Shown here in pieces: positions 55,390-63,097 of a stretch of 64,000 bases of DNA; positions within the stretch are counted from its first letter, which is position 1, and each line of letters begins with the position of its first letter. The notes under the pieces were generated by a model, which was not told the DNA's origin, searched no databases, and was given only the letters and a program-made list of their open reading frames with translations. Origin of the DNA: Verrucomicrobiota bacterium (lineage in GTDB: Bacteria; Verrucomicrobiota; Verrucomicrobiia; Limisphaerales; Pedosphaeraceae); the NCBI GenBank assembly GCA_021325145.1, contig JAJPHR010000068.1, positions 1 to 64,000 of the forward strand, given 5' to 3'. The position numbers and the translations under genes are program-made.

Positions 55390-56619
55390 TCACCACCGGT
55401 GGACCCGATAGAAACGCTGCGGGGACGTGGTAACGTCCATGAATCGCACGTTCGCGCCGTTGCCGGCCTTTAATGGCTGCGGAATCCAGGCGCTATCGGA
55501 GAGTGAATTCTTGTATTCCAGCCGATAGACCCTGCCATTGCGCGTGGGCAGCGAAACGCTGAACGTGTTGGTGACGAAAGCAGCGCCAGCCAGCGTTCCC
55601 ACAGCCGTGGGCGGCGTGCCGCCGACCAGCGCCAGGCTGTGCACCAATCCAGCAGCAATTTGAACTACGTTCGACAGCCCGCTCGGCACGATATTTTGGC
55701 CGAAGGCCACGTTGTTGGAATTGGCATTCGGACCGCTTGCTCCCCAAGCCACCACCGTTCCGTTGCCAAGGAGCGCCAGATTGTGCCAACCCCCGGCTGC
55801 GATCGCCACCACATTGCTCAATCCCGCGGGCACATTCGTTTGCTGGTAGTCGTTCGCCCCCCAAGCCACCACCGTTCCATCCGCCTTGAGAACCATATTA
55901 TGGGCCGCTCCAGCCGTAATGGCCACTACGTTGGACAAGCCTGGCGGCGGGGTCGCCTGACCAGAATCATTCCGACCCCACCCCCTCACGGTGCCATCGG
56001 ACAGCAACGTCAGACTGTGCCATCCGCCCCCGGCGATGGCCACCACGTTGGAAAGGGATGCGGGCACACGTGTCTGCCCATAATCAGGGTCGATTCCGAT
56101 GCTCGAATCGTTCGTGCTCGTTCCCCAGGCAACGACCATGCCGCCAGATGTCAACGCCAGCGAGTGGAAATACCCACAGGAAACCGCCACCACATTGCTC
56201 AAGCCGTGGGGTATATCCGTTTGACCGTAAAAATCATCGCCTGCGGCTGCCACGGTCGAGTCCCTTTGCAGCACGACGCTGTGCAACCTCCCACAGGCAA
56301 TGGCCACGTAATTGGAATCGGGAAAAAAGTCCGTTTGCCCCAGCGTGTCATCCCCCCAGGGGGTCAGGGTACCGTTGGCGTTCAACGCCAGACTGTGACG
56401 CCAGCCGCCAGCCACCAACACGGCATTCGTCAGACCGCCGGGAACGATGGATTGCCCGAAATTATTGAAGTCCGGCGGATTGGACACAAACGTGCCCGCT
56501 CCCCAAGCGCGCACGCCGGTTCCTGCGCCCGCGTCGCACTCAACAGCCACGCCCCAGGCCAGCAACAGGGCCAAAAGCCAGCATCCACAGGGTTTTTTGC
56601 AGAGTTGAAGGCGTTTCAT
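55390..56619 (-). CDS. Secreted RCC1-repeat protein (seven-bladed propeller) with FYR module
   Basis: A 409-residue secreted protein with a signal peptide (CGCWLLALLLAWGVAVECDA). Seven RCC1-type units of about 45 residues are seen, each with the pattern GLSNVVAIAAGGWHNLAL, NGTVVAWGA. Seven blades make a full propeller. The last 55 residues form the FYR module: YRLEYKNSLSDSAWIPQ ... TTSPQRFYRVHRW. RCC1 propellers in bacteria are secreted proteins of unknown target. The ATG at 56619 is preferred over one at 56631 as it begins the basic part of the signal peptide. Confidence 0.86.
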   Translation of the reverse strand: MKRLQLCKKPCGCWLLALLLAWGVAVECDAGAGTGVRAWGAGTFVSNPPDFNNFGQSIVPGGLTNAVLVAGGWRHSLALNANGTLTPWGDDTLGQTDFFPDSNYVAIACGRLHSVVLQRDSTVAAAGDDFYGQTDIPHGLSNVVAVSCGYFHSLALTSGGMVVAWGTSTNDSSIGIDPDYGQTRVPASLSNVVAIAGGGWHSLTLLSDGTVRGWGRNDSGQATPPPGLSNVVAITAGAAHNMVLKADGTVVAWGANDYQQTNVPAGLSNVVAIAAGGWHNLALLGNGTVVAWGASGPNANSNNVAFGQNIVPSGLSNVVQIAAGLVHSLALVGGTPPTAVGTLAGAAFVTNTFSVSLPTRNGRVYRLEYKNSLSDSAWIPQPLKAGNGANVRFMDVTTSPQRFYRVHRW

Positions 56620-56782
56620 TGCGGCCCCCACTCTCGTTGATGGATTCGCATTCTGTCAAATTGGTTTTGGGGCAAACGCGCCTGGCGGTGTAACTCCACT
56701 TCGCCCAACACAAGCAGTGCGGCTCTGGCGATCCACGACCCCGCTTGGCATTCGGCATTGGCCATGGTCATTATATCTCCTT

Positions 56783-56824
56783 TCCTCAATTCCGAATTCC
56801 GCACTCCCCACACCGCATTTCATC
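56783..56824. repeat. Intergenic heptad repeat (TTCCGCA type)
   Basis: Six back-to-back 7-base units: TCCTCAA, TTCCGAA, TTCCGCA, CTCCCCA, CACCGCA, TTTCATC. The middle units are one or two bases apart. On the other strand they read as TGCGGAA, the same sequence family as the array at 10848-10882. It lies about 165 bp upstream of the RCC1 gene. Confidence 0.55.
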
Positions 56825-56920
56825 TATACCCCTCCGGACCCGTCCCAAGGCCGATAAACATTTTGAATTCTTCACTTTCAACCCGTCCCAAGCGCCCTAG
56901 ACTCGTCCCAAAGCCTCCGA

Positions 56921-56957
56921 TTCGTGCTCGTCCTCGTCGTCGTCCTCGATCCCCTCT
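56921..56957. repeat. Dispersed CT-rich repeat, copy 1
   Basis: TTCGTGCTCGTCCTCGTCGT continues as CGTCCTCGATCCCCT. The same sequence occurs at 60446-60487 with one additional TCCTCG hexamer. Both copies are intergenic. On the reverse strand it would be a GA-rich GAGGACGACGAC element, which would encode Asp/Glu if translated, but no gene is present. Confidence 0.6.
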
Positions 56958-57273
56958 TAGCTGGAACGATCTTGAACTTTGGCTTACCAAGCCGAAGCTT
57001 CCCCAGCGAAGGCGTACCAGCCAAGCCTTCCGGCAATCCCCTAAAGCAACCTTTCAGCAACAGGCACAGCCGAAACTGTATTTGGCAGCCGATGGCATGC
57101 GTAAGTTATTCAACCCGAAAATGTTGCGAGTGCGTGCGGCAAGTCTTAAACCTTTCAAACCGTGTCCTCAGGGATGACGCACATTTTGGTTGCTTCCGAT
57201 AAAGTTTGGGACGCTGGTCCATGGTAGTGGTCTGGCGCATGCAAATAACTGAAATCGTAGTAACCAAAATAAC

Positions 57274-58053
57274 ATGAACAAAATAACCAAAGCTGCAGTT
57301 ATCGCAGCGGGTGTGGCGCTGGCCTGCGGGGCTGCCCATGCTCAAATCGCACCTAATGACCTGATCCTCGGGTTCAATCAGCAGGGAGTTTCCTCCTCGG
57401 ACTATATTGTCGATCTCGGCAATATCTCGAGCAGCGTGGGAGTCGGCGGCACCCAGATCGTGGACCTCAGCTCCAAGATCAGCATCAGCGCGTTCAACTC
57501 CGCCTTCTCGAGTCCCAACGGCGTGGCGGCGGGTTTCGCGGGTGGCAATAACGGCATCGGAACCAAGGATGTGTTTGTCACTCAGCTTCGCTCCGGGGCA
57601 AATCCGGCTTCTGTGTCAGGTTCAGTGACGCCCGCGAATCCGAATACCGCGTCAGCCATCAGCACCGCCGCTGCCGCTGTCAACGCAATCACCCCCTTGG
57701 GTGTGGTGGGATCCGGCAGCGGGACCACCTGGTCCTCCCAGGTAGCTCCTAATGCCAGTGACATCACCGGCACTCCATTTCTGACTCAGCTCGGCATCAA
57801 CCCCAATAGCGTCATAACCGGTGGCACCGTTGTGGAAGACCTGTATCAGGACAACCGTGTGGGCAGCCTGGGTCAAAGCGGTTGGACCTACGATGGTTTC
57901 TTGACACTCACCTTCTCGGGCGGCAACGAATCATTGACCTTCACTCCGGCCGGTTTCGTGCCGGTTCCTGAACCCGCCACTTATGGCTGGCTCGCGGGCG
58001 CTGGTCTTCTGGCGCTCTCTCTTCGCCGTCAACTCGGTCGCAAGACTGCCTGA
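57274..58053 (+). CDS. PEP-CTERM protein, exosortase substrate
   Basis: A 259-residue secreted protein. A signal peptide (AAVIAAGVALACGAAHAQ) is followed by an ectodomain starting NDLILGFNQQGVSSSDYIVDLGN. The C-terminal end has VPVPEPATYGWLAGAG, a membrane helix, then RRQLGRKTA, a canonical PEP-CTERM sorting signal (Pro-Glu-Pro at 232-234). It should be processed by the exosortase encoded at 44913. The ectodomain matches that of the protein at 61747 from the signal peptide on (NDLILGF/GDLLVGF) to the last strand before the tail (FLTLTFSGGNESLTFTPA/FLFYPNGTLTFTRA), but that protein ends in an FYR module. Function not known. Confidence 0.88.
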   Translation: MNKITKAAVIAAGVALACGAAHAQIAPNDLILGFNQQGVSSSDYIVDLGNISSSVGVGGTQIVDLSSKISISAFNSAFSSPNGVAAGFAGGNNGIGTKDVFVTQLRSGANPASVSGSVTPANPNTASAISTAAAAVNAITPLGVVGSGSGTTWSSQVAPNASDITGTPFLTQLGINPNSVITGGTVVEDLYQDNRVGSLGQSGWTYDGFLTLTFSGGNESLTFTPAGFVPVPEPATYGWLAGAGLLALSLRRQLGRKTA

Positions 58054-58108
58054 GGTTCATTTGACCCCAGTTAAACCAAAACCAAGAATCAAACAGAATA
58101 ATAACAAT

Positions 58109-59446
58109 ATGAAAAAATCCCTGATAACCGCCGGCCTTCTGGCCCTCGGCCTCATCTCCACCGCCAGCGCGAACACCATCGTGACCCTCACCGGTTCGAC
58201 GGCGTATCGTGCTGTCGTTTACCAGGCCTGCACCACCCCAGGGGTGGTGTTCGCTTCCGCCGCTTCCGGCGCTCCGGCCGATGTCGCCGTCGTTTCCACG
58301 CCGGCCAACCCGAATAACAATGGCGCCAACGACATTGTTTACGAAGGCTACATCAAGAACACGGACGGGACCTACACCTTGTACGACTTGGTTTGCTCCT
58401 TCACCGGTTCGGAAGCCGGCATTGCAGCGGCGGCCCAGTCTGCCGGCATTAACAACCCCACCCCCGCCTTCAACGGCGGCACCAGCCCTCTGCCGGGCGT
58501 GCCCCCCAAGTATCTGACCCAGGCCAGTGGCTGGCAGACCAAGGGAGACGGAACCACCACCGTACCCCACACCACGGACCTCGCCATGGCGGATACCTCG
58601 CAAGCCGTTTCCTTGACCAAGTCGGTCGCGGGAACGGCTACGGAATTGGCCATCCCGGGCGGCGGCACCGGCATTGTCGGCATCGTTCCGTTCGTATACA
58701 TGAAGGGTCACAACAGCGCCCCGACGACCAGTTCCTGGGGTCACCTCGTCAACATCACTCATGCGGCGGTTCGCGTTGCAATTCAGTCCGGCGCGCAGGT
58801 TCCCCGTTTGTTCACCGGCAATGCTGGTGATCCAGACACGGACCAGGTGATTGTCGTGGGCCGCAACATCGGCTCCGGCACTCATGTGAACCAGATGCTG
58901 GATCTCGGAATTCCGGTTGCCACACCAGTTGATCAGTTCGCCATTAACTCCACCTATTCCGCGGCTGGCGTGCTCACCCAGAATGGTGTCATTGCCTACA
59001 CCGACGCCAATGTCCTGGAAGTTGGCGCGGATGGTTTTGATAGTGGTGGTAGCGTTGCCAACTGCCTCAAGTGCGATGGCAAAGGCTCCGCGTTCATCCC
59101 CATTGGCATGCTGGGTCTCTCCGATGCCTTTGGGTTGCCGATCCACACTGGCGGTGCTGAAGCCGGTGGCGCTGTAGCTCTCCCCCTGGATGGCGTCACG
59201 GAATCAAACGGCGCGGTTGAAAATGCGCAGTACGGCGATTGGGGTCATGAGCACATTTATGGCAAGCATGGCCAGCTCTCGACCGATCCCGGTGGCATCG
59301 TCGGAGCACACGTCCGCACCGGAATTACCTCCACGCTCACCACCCTTGGTTGGGGAACTGTGGCGGCCACGCAGGACATCGGCATCCCGACCAGCTTGAT
59401 GCACTGCGACAAGCCGGGTGACGGCGGCGATCCGGCCCCGCTGTAA
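58109..59446 (+). CDS. Secreted PstS-like protein of unknown function
   Basis: A 445-residue secreted protein with a signal peptide (SLITAGLLALGLISTASA). After it, NTIVTLTGSTAYRAVVYQACT resembles the N-terminal GSTA-type phosphate-loop strand of PstS-like solute-binding proteins, and the chain has alternating hydrophobic strands and glycine loops. The rest is not recognisable. Related proteins are common in this phylum, where they have no PEP-CTERM. I chose the ATG at 58109 (MKKSLI) as the frame opens earlier without a signal. It follows the PEP-CTERM gene by 55 bp and ends at a strong terminator, so the two may be one unit. Ligand unknown. Confidence 0.68.
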   Translation: MKKSLITAGLLALGLISTASANTIVTLTGSTAYRAVVYQACTTPGVVFASAASGAPADVAVVSTPANPNNNGANDIVYEGYIKNTDGTYTLYDLVCSFTGSEAGIAAAAQSAGINNPTPAFNGGTSPLPGVPPKYLTQASGWQTKGDGTTTVPHTTDLAMADTSQAVSLTKSVAGTATELAIPGGGTGIVGIVPFVYMKGHNSAPTTSSWGHLVNITHAAVRVAIQSGAQVPRLFTGNAGDPDTDQVIVVGRNIGSGTHVNQMLDLGIPVATPVDQFAINSTYSAAGVLTQNGVIAYTDANVLEVGADGFDSGGSVANCLKCDGKGSAFIPIGMLGLSDAFGLPIHTGGAEAGGAVALPLDGVTESNGAVENAQYGDWGHEHIYGKHGQLSTDPGGIVGAHVRTGITSTLTTLGWGTVAATQDIGIPTSLMHCDKPGDGGDPAPL

Positions 59447-59478
59447 GCGTCCAGTTTGAGATTCTTCGGAATCACACA

Positions 59479-59512
59479 CCAGCGCGGATCACTGATCCGC
59501 GCTGGTTCTTTT
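59479..59512 (+). terminator. Intrinsic terminator after the PstS-like gene
   Basis: CCAGCGCGGATC and GATCCGCGCTGG form a perfect 12-bp stem with the 3-base loop ACT, followed by TTCTTTT. It lies 33 bp after the stop of the secreted protein gene and closes the unit with the PEP-CTERM gene. Confidence 0.8.
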
Positions 59513-59587
59513 CCTGGACTTGCATAATACCCCGGTTTTCTGGTCCTCAATAATAGGCTATTTTTCCCAACGAGCATCATTCCGGCC

Positions 59588-60397
59588 ATGAAACGCGCGC
59601 TCAAAATCTCCCTTCTGGTCAATGTCTGCCTAGCGGCGCTGGCTCTGTGGCTGGCGCGCTACGCGCGGATGGGTGCGGCGAACTCGTCTGCTGGCATCAC
59701 CGCCGTGAGCGCGCCCGACGCCGGCAGCCCGCCCTCGCAACCCATCAAGCAACCAATCCGGGAAAGAACTACTTCCGACCGGCCGCAACGTTTTCAATGG
59801 GGCCGGCTCGAATCCAGTGATTATCGCACCTATATCGCCAACCTCCGCGCCATTGGCTGTCCCGAACAGACGATCCGGGACATCATCACGGCCGATGTCG
59901 ATACCCTCTACGCGTCGCGGCGTCGGCAATTGCAGCAAGAGCAGGCGGGCGGGCGGGACCCGTTGGCGTTGCAAACGCAATTGCAGCGACTTCAGAGCGA
60001 AGAAACCGGGGTCCTCCTGGCGTTGCTTGGGCCGGCCGAGCCAGCTCAAGAACCCATTACAAACCCGAACCCAGTGGCAGCAGTGCCTCCCATGCGGCAC
60101 AACCGGTTCGGCCACGCCCTGGGCAACACCGAGCCCATGCCCCTTGTTTTCCAGGATCCAGGACCGGAGATGGAGCTCAACCCCACCCAACGCGAAATCA
60201 TTGACGACCTCCGCACGACCTTCAACGATGAGCTAAAAGGCCTTGATCCCGCCTCTGAGGAGTATCGCCAGCGCTGGCAGCAAGCCCAGAGTAACGCCGA
60301 TCAAAGGATGAACGCTCTGCTAGGCAATTCGGTCTGGATGGAATACCTGGTGAAAGCGAGGAATCAGCATCCCAACGCGCCGGGAATCAGCCCGTAA
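59588..60397 (+). CDS. Membrane-anchored/secreted protein of unknown function
   Basis: A 269-residue protein. The N terminus MKRALKISLLVNVCLAALALWLARY is a signal anchor. Then comes a Pro/Ser/Thr linker, followed from residue 77 by DYRTYIANLRAIGCPEQTIRDIITADVDTLYASRRRQLQQ in parts, a helical motif found in many proteins of this phylum in the form LRAIGCPE-T-RDII. The C-terminal half is helical and acidic. No enzyme motif or PEP-CTERM seen. Start at 59588, ATG. It stands alone, behind a terminator, and upstream of a CT-rich repeat. I do not know its function. Confidence 0.7.
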   Translation: MKRALKISLLVNVCLAALALWLARYARMGAANSSAGITAVSAPDAGSPPSQPIKQPIRERTTSDRPQRFQWGRLESSDYRTYIANLRAIGCPEQTIRDIITADVDTLYASRRRQLQQEQAGGRDPLALQTQLQRLQSEETGVLLALLGPAEPAQEPITNPNPVAAVPPMRHNRFGHALGNTEPMPLVFQDPGPEMELNPTQREIIDDLRTTFNDELKGLDPASEEYRQRWQQAQSNADQRMNALLGNSVWMEYLVKARNQHPNAPGISP

Positions 60398-60445
60398 GTG
60401 GGTGCGCCGTTCAGCGGAGTGCACCTGCCCCCGCAGCTTTCTCTT

Positions 60446-60487
60446 CGTGCTCGTCCTCGTCGTCGTCCTCGTCCTCGATCCCCTTAT
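60446..60487. repeat. Dispersed CT-rich repeat, copy 2
   Basis: Matches 56921-56957 with a TCCTCG insertion. It lies in the 141-bp gap between convergent genes at 59588-60397 and 60539-61474, about 50 bp from either stop. Confidence 0.6.
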
Positions 60488-60538
60488 AAATCGTTACCGA
60501 AAACAGCAAATCCATCCCGCCCGCGTGAAAGCGGTTCA

Positions 60539-61474
60539 CTATTTCACCCCAACCATCGTCTTGTTGTCCTTGGTTCTGGCGCGGAATTCGTCCAACAGGC
60601 GCTCACCCTCGGCCAGCTCTTTCGGGGTCATTTTATGGGCCAGATCATATTCCTCCAGGTATTTGGTCCCGACAATGTAGCCCTGGTCAGCGCTTAACTT
60701 GAGCAGCATGTACGCTTGAGACAGATCCCGAGGCACGGTACTGCCCTCGAGATAATACAAAGCCAGGTTTGCCTGTGCCTTGGCATCTCCCTTTTCGGCG
60801 GCCGCACGATACCAATTGACTGCCTCCCTGGGGTCCGGTTTCGAGAAGCCCAGGCCCTGCTCATATAACAGACCCAGGTTGTTCATGGCAGCAACCTGGC
60901 CCTGTGCCGCAGCCTTCCGCAGCCATTTTATCGCTTCCGGGTAGTTTATGTGGTTGGTGTGGTCGTTGAACGGCATGAAATAAACCTCGCCCAGGGCGGC
61001 TTCCGCATCAGCGTAGTCTTGTTCCGCGGCTTTTCGCCACCATTTGAACACTTCGTCCAAGTCCTTGGCCACGCCTCGCCCGCTGTAGTAAAAGCGGCCC
61101 ATCGCGTACTGGGCCATCGCATTCCCCTGCCCGGCCGCCTTGCCATACCATTTCATCGCTTCCTGGGGGTCCTTCCTGACCCCAAGGCCGCGGCCAAAGT
61201 ACGAGCCGAGGAGTACTTGGGCATTGGTGTATCCCTGCTCGGCCGACTTCGTCACGTATTCGACCGCCTTGGCATAGTCCTTCTCAACTCCCGTTCCCCG
61301 CTCGTAGCATCTGCCCAGATCGTACTCCGCCTTGGCGTCGCCCTTTTCGGCCGCGGCTTTGGTGGATTCAAACGCCGCGTCCTGCGCCCCAGGCACGCCC
61401 CATGGCAGCGACCACATCAAAAAACCCACCGCAACACAGAGCATTCCCGACCGAAAAAAATGAGTTGTTTTCAT
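60539..61474 (-). CDS. Secreted Sel1-repeat protein
   Basis: A 311-residue protein with a signal peptide (MLCVAVGFLMWSLPWGVPGAQ) and six Sel1-like repeats between about residues 40 and 270, e.g. AEYDLGRCYERGTGVEKDYAKAVEYVTKSAEQG in two parts, and AMAQYAMGRFYYSGRGVAKDLDE. The fourth repeat is longer and degenerate (VYFMPFNDHTNHINYPEAIKWL). Sel1 solenoids mediate protein-protein contacts. The last 40 residues are polar and helical. I chose the ATG at 61474 over one at 61504. No neighbour suggests a specific role. Confidence 0.85.
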   Translation of the reverse strand: MKTTHFFRSGMLCVAVGFLMWSLPWGVPGAQDAAFESTKAAAEKGDAKAEYDLGRCYERGTGVEKDYAKAVEYVTKSAEQGYTNAQVLLGSYFGRGLGVRKDPQEAMKWYGKAAGQGNAMAQYAMGRFYYSGRGVAKDLDEVFKWWRKAAEQDYADAEAALGEVYFMPFNDHTNHINYPEAIKWLRKAAAQGQVAAMNNLGLLYEQGLGFSKPDPREAVNWYRAAAEKGDAKAQANLALYYLEGSTVPRDLSQAYMLLKLSADQGYIVGTKYLEEYDLAHKMTPKELAEGERLLDEFRARTKDNKTMVGVK

Positions 61475-61746
61475 GGTGCGGGAATAATGTTTTCCAGTTT
61501 CCACGCCTGCAAGTTACAAGTTGTCTTCCCCGGTTACGGATGGCCGCGATTGGTTACGAAATGGCGCGTTTTAAGCTCGCGCCGGGACATCCAAGGCGCG
61601 CTTTTCTGAATACGTTGATTCGGAGTGACTTGCAATGTGGAGGACAGTGTCTTTTCAGTGCAAATCGATGTCTTAATACAGGAAGTTGAACCGCCTTTGG
61701 ATCGATATAGTCCAGCCGGTCAAACACTGAAAACACGAATTGTAAT

Positions 61747-62805
61747 ATGCGCTTATCAACAAACTTCTCTCGCTTGCTGCGACTCGCCGCCTTCGGATTG
61801 CTGCTCTTACCCGAAATTGCCGGAGCCCAATTTTTCCAATATTCCGGGTTCGGCGATCTGCTGGTGGGCTTCCGGAAAACCGGCGCCCATCAGGGCAACA
61901 ATGAGTTGGTGGTCAATGCCGGCAATGTCACCAATTTGGTGGGCCTTGCACCTGGCGCGCAGGTCAACATCGCCCATTTTTCCTCCGCTCAACTCACCGA
62001 TGCGTTCGCTGATGGCAACGGTGACCTGCAATGGTCGGTTTTTTCGACTTTTCAACTTTCGAGTCCGTGGGTGACCCCCGTCGGCACCTACGCCAAAACC
62101 ACGCTTTGGCTTACTGTCCCCAGCCCGGCCACCAACGCGCAGTCCACGCCATTCGCTCGGACTGCATTTTCCCTCCAAGGCAATACCCGGCAAAAAATAT
62201 TGGGAGCAGGTTCCGGAGCGTCTACTTATTCCACCGGGCTTGGCACCACCAATGCCGACAACAACTCGTTCCTGGTGCGGGAACCGCTGACCAATAACGT
62301 GAACTCCGGAACCTATAATCTCACCGTGTGGATAGGTGAGAGCAGCGATTCCACGATCGGTGATTTCAACAACGCCACCATCCCGGTTGAGAATACCACC
62401 CCGCACACCTTCACCAGCCCTCAGCGCTCCGATTTTTACCAATCCGTTCCCACGACCTTTGCTGATCCCAACAACGGCCAGACCTCCGGGAACGCGTACT
62501 TTGTCGGGTATTTCCTATTCTATCCGAACGGCACCTTGACCTTTACGCGGGCTCAAACCGTCCAGCCGCCACCGCCACCGCCACCGGTATTGGCGGTCAC
62601 TCGTTCGGGGAATACCTCGACCATTTCATTTGGGACCACCAACGGAGCAACCTACAATCTGATCTATACCAATACCGCCGGACTTTCGGCGGCCCGCAGC
62701 AATTGGCCGTCGCTCGGCAGTCCCATCACCGGCAACGGCAGCACGATGAATTTCACCGATACCACCGCCGCTTCAAATCGGTTTTACAGCGTCACGGCCC
62801 ACTAA
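61747..62805 (+). CDS. Secreted protein homologous to the PEP-CTERM protein at 57274 but with an FYR module
   Basis: A 352-residue secreted protein with a signal peptide (LLRLAAFGLLLLPEIAGAQ). Residues 30-265 correspond to the PEP-CTERM protein's ectodomain: GDLLVGFRKTGAHQGNNELVVNAGN near the start and FLFYPNGTLTFTRA at the end. A Pro-rich linker (QPPPPPPPVLA) leads to a C-terminal FYR module with TYNLIYTNTAGLSAARSNW ... SNRFYSVTAH. No PEP-CTERM is present. The FYR module replaces the sorting tail, so it may be retained by different means. Function unknown. The terminator at 62830 follows. Confidence 0.72.
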   Translation: MRLSTNFSRLLRLAAFGLLLLPEIAGAQFFQYSGFGDLLVGFRKTGAHQGNNELVVNAGNVTNLVGLAPGAQVNIAHFSSAQLTDAFADGNGDLQWSVFSTFQLSSPWVTPVGTYAKTTLWLTVPSPATNAQSTPFARTAFSLQGNTRQKILGAGSGASTYSTGLGTTNADNNSFLVREPLTNNVNSGTYNLTVWIGESSDSTIGDFNNATIPVENTTPHTFTSPQRSDFYQSVPTTFADPNNGQTSGNAYFVGYFLFYPNGTLTFTRAQTVQPPPPPPPVLAVTRSGNTSTISFGTTNGATYNLIYTNTAGLSAARSNWPSLGSPITGNGSTMNFTDTTAASNRFYSVTAH

Positions 62806-62829
62806 ACGAACGCATTGCCTCCCTTCTTT

Positions 62830-62863
62830 AAGGCAGGCCGCTGAAAAGGCGGCCTGCCTTTTT
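62830..62863 (+). terminator. Intrinsic terminator after the FYR-module protein gene
   Basis: AAGGCAGGCCGC and GCGGCCTGCCTT form a perfect 12-bp stem around TGAAAAG, followed by further T. It lies 24 bp after the stop codon at 62805. Confidence 0.85.
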
Positions 62864-63039
62864 GCTTCCTCCATGTTTTCGGCAAAACCACAGCGCCGAC
62901 GGCACGGCCTGGAAACGTCTGGTTCGATGCTAAACTTTTACACTCAATCAATGCCGGAGCGATGAAACGCCTGTGCACTCCCACCTTGATTGCTCCCGGA
63001 ACCCGGGCGGTCCCGGACTGATGCGATTCGGCCTTTGGC

Positions 63040-63081
63040 CACATTGCATTCCGCACCGGCGACCTTGGACCTTTGACTTGA
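63040..63081. repeat. Intergenic heptad repeat with both unit types
   Basis: CACATTG, CATTCCG, CACCGGC are followed directly by GACCTTG, GACCTTT, GACTTGA. The first three match the GTGCGGA/TTCCGCA type in reverse orientation; the last three match the GACCTTG type at 2073-2107. It lies 17 bp after the stop of the haemagglutinin-like gene (minus strand). Confidence 0.5.
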
Positions 63082-63097
63082 TCTGCCAACGACTCCG

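Larger units (their letters stand above)
56620..57273. other. Long non-coding region with dispersed repeats between the RCC1 and PEP-CTERM genes
   Basis: This 654-bp gap separates divergent genes and should hold both promoters. It contains a heptad array at 56783-56824, three copies of CGTCCCAA at about 56841, 56885 and 56904, and a CT-rich repeat at 56921-56957 also found at 60446. A 139-codon frame at 56758-57177 crosses all these repeats and is Arg/Pro-rich; it is unlikely to be a gene. Confidence 0.6.

Noticed and set aside
56758..57177. A 139-codon plus-strand frame
   Set aside because: It runs across the heptad array, the CGTCCCAA copies and the CT-rich element; Pro/Arg-rich and without any domain.
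57941..59146. A 401-codon minus-strand open frame, Gly/Arg-rich
   Set aside because: Antisense to the PstS-like secreted protein that has a proper signal peptide and terminator.
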